From the NCBI GenBank assembly GCA_054601695.1, contig BAAHQB010000426.1:44007-108006 (forward strand): 64,000 nucleotides of DNA, written 5' to 3'. Origin of the DNA: Amorphochlora amoebiformis (lineage: Eukaryota; Cercozoa; Chlorarachniophyceae). The notes under the pieces are model-generated. The model saw nothing but the letters and a program-made list of their open reading frames with translations, was not told where the DNA came from and did not search any database. This document shows positions 63,562 to 64,000 of this stretch, in pieces; position 1 is the first letter of the stretch; the number at the start of each line of letters is the position of its first letter. The position numbers were made by a program, and so were the translations under genes.

Positions 63562-64000
63562 TTAGGGTTAGGGTTAGGGTTAGGGTTAGGGTTAGGGTTA
63601 GGGTTAGGGTTAGGGTTAGGGTTAGGGTTAGGGTTAGGGTTAGGGTTAGGGTTAGGGTTAGGGTTAGGGTTAGGGTTAGGGTTAGGGTTAGGGTTAGGGT
63701 TAGGGTTAGGGTTAGGGTTAGGGTTAGGGTTAGGGTTAGGGTTAGGGTTAGGGTTAGGGTTAGGGTTAGGGTTAGGGTTAGGGTTAGGGTTAGGGTTAGG
63801 GTTAGGGTTAGGGTTAGGGTTAGGGTTAGGGTTAGGGTTAGGGTTAGGGTTAGGGTTAGGGTTAGGGTTAGGGTTAGGGTTAGGGTTAGGGTTAGGGTTA
63901 GGGTTAGGGTTAGGGTTAGGGTTAGGGTTAGGGTTAGGGTTAGGGTTAGGGTTAGGGTTAGGGTTAGGGTTAGGGTTAGGGTTAGGGTTAGGGTTAGGGT
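63562..64000 (+). repeat. Telomere, perfect TTAGGG array at the chromosome end
   Basis: About 73 uninterrupted TTAGGG units, G-rich strand reading 5' to 3' towards the right edge, as expected for a right chromosome end. No variant unit occurs after 63561. Confidence 0.97.

Overview
This is a eukaryotic nuclear chromosome end. The last 0.44 kb is an uninterrupted run of the TTAGGG telomere repeat, reading outward to the right end of the window. Everything else is spliceosomal-intron genes in which the introns are almost entirely (TA)n microsatellite, degenerate telomere-like arrays and short tandem arrays. The organism is probably a microbial eukaryote (alga or other protist); the sequence alone does not fix the lineage. 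Nearly all ATG-initiated reading frames here are artefacts of TA repeats (poly Ile-Tyr). The real coding sequence sits in micro-exons of roughly 20-130 nt. I found them by reading short non-repetitive islands for AG..GT borders, compatible splice phases and protein-family motifs.

Layout. (1) 0-13 kb, minus strand: about 21 phase-compatible exons of a protein ending in an aldo/keto-reductase-type domain; its C-terminus lies beyond the left edge. (2) 14-16.2 kb: a candidate 5' region of gene 1, then intergenic DNA. (3) 16.2-30.6 kb, minus strand: a complete 19-exon mitochondrial NAD-isocitrate dehydrogenase-type gene, about 1.04 kb of coding sequence spread over 14.5 kb. (4) 30.6-31.7 kb: a divergent intergenic region. 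(5) 31.7-49.9 kb, plus strand: a gene of at least 30 exons whose N-terminal exons resemble an SPX domain and whose remainder is an SLC49/FLVCR-like major facilitator transporter. (6) 52.5-55.5 kb, plus strand: exons of an unidentified gene. (7) 56.5-57.1 kb: a GC-richer open frame resembling a retroelement gag fragment. (8) 59.5-60.7 kb, minus strand: a compact two-exon histidine-phosphatase-superfamily gene with a 57-nt intron. (9) 60.7-62.7 kb: subtelomeric spacer with one possible ORF. (10) 62.7-64 kb: a TTAGGGTGTCGGG subtelomeric array grading into the telomere.

The main biological point is the intron architecture. Exon-intron junctions, and sometimes whole exons, are repeatedly copied in tandem into the adjacent intron. 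Telomere-like repeats in introns are almost always C-rich (CCCTAA-like) on the sense strand, so their orientation flips where gene orientation flips at about 31 kb. Both patterns suggest introns that grow by local tandem duplication of splice-site DNA plus microsatellite expansion, in a form splicing can still tolerate.
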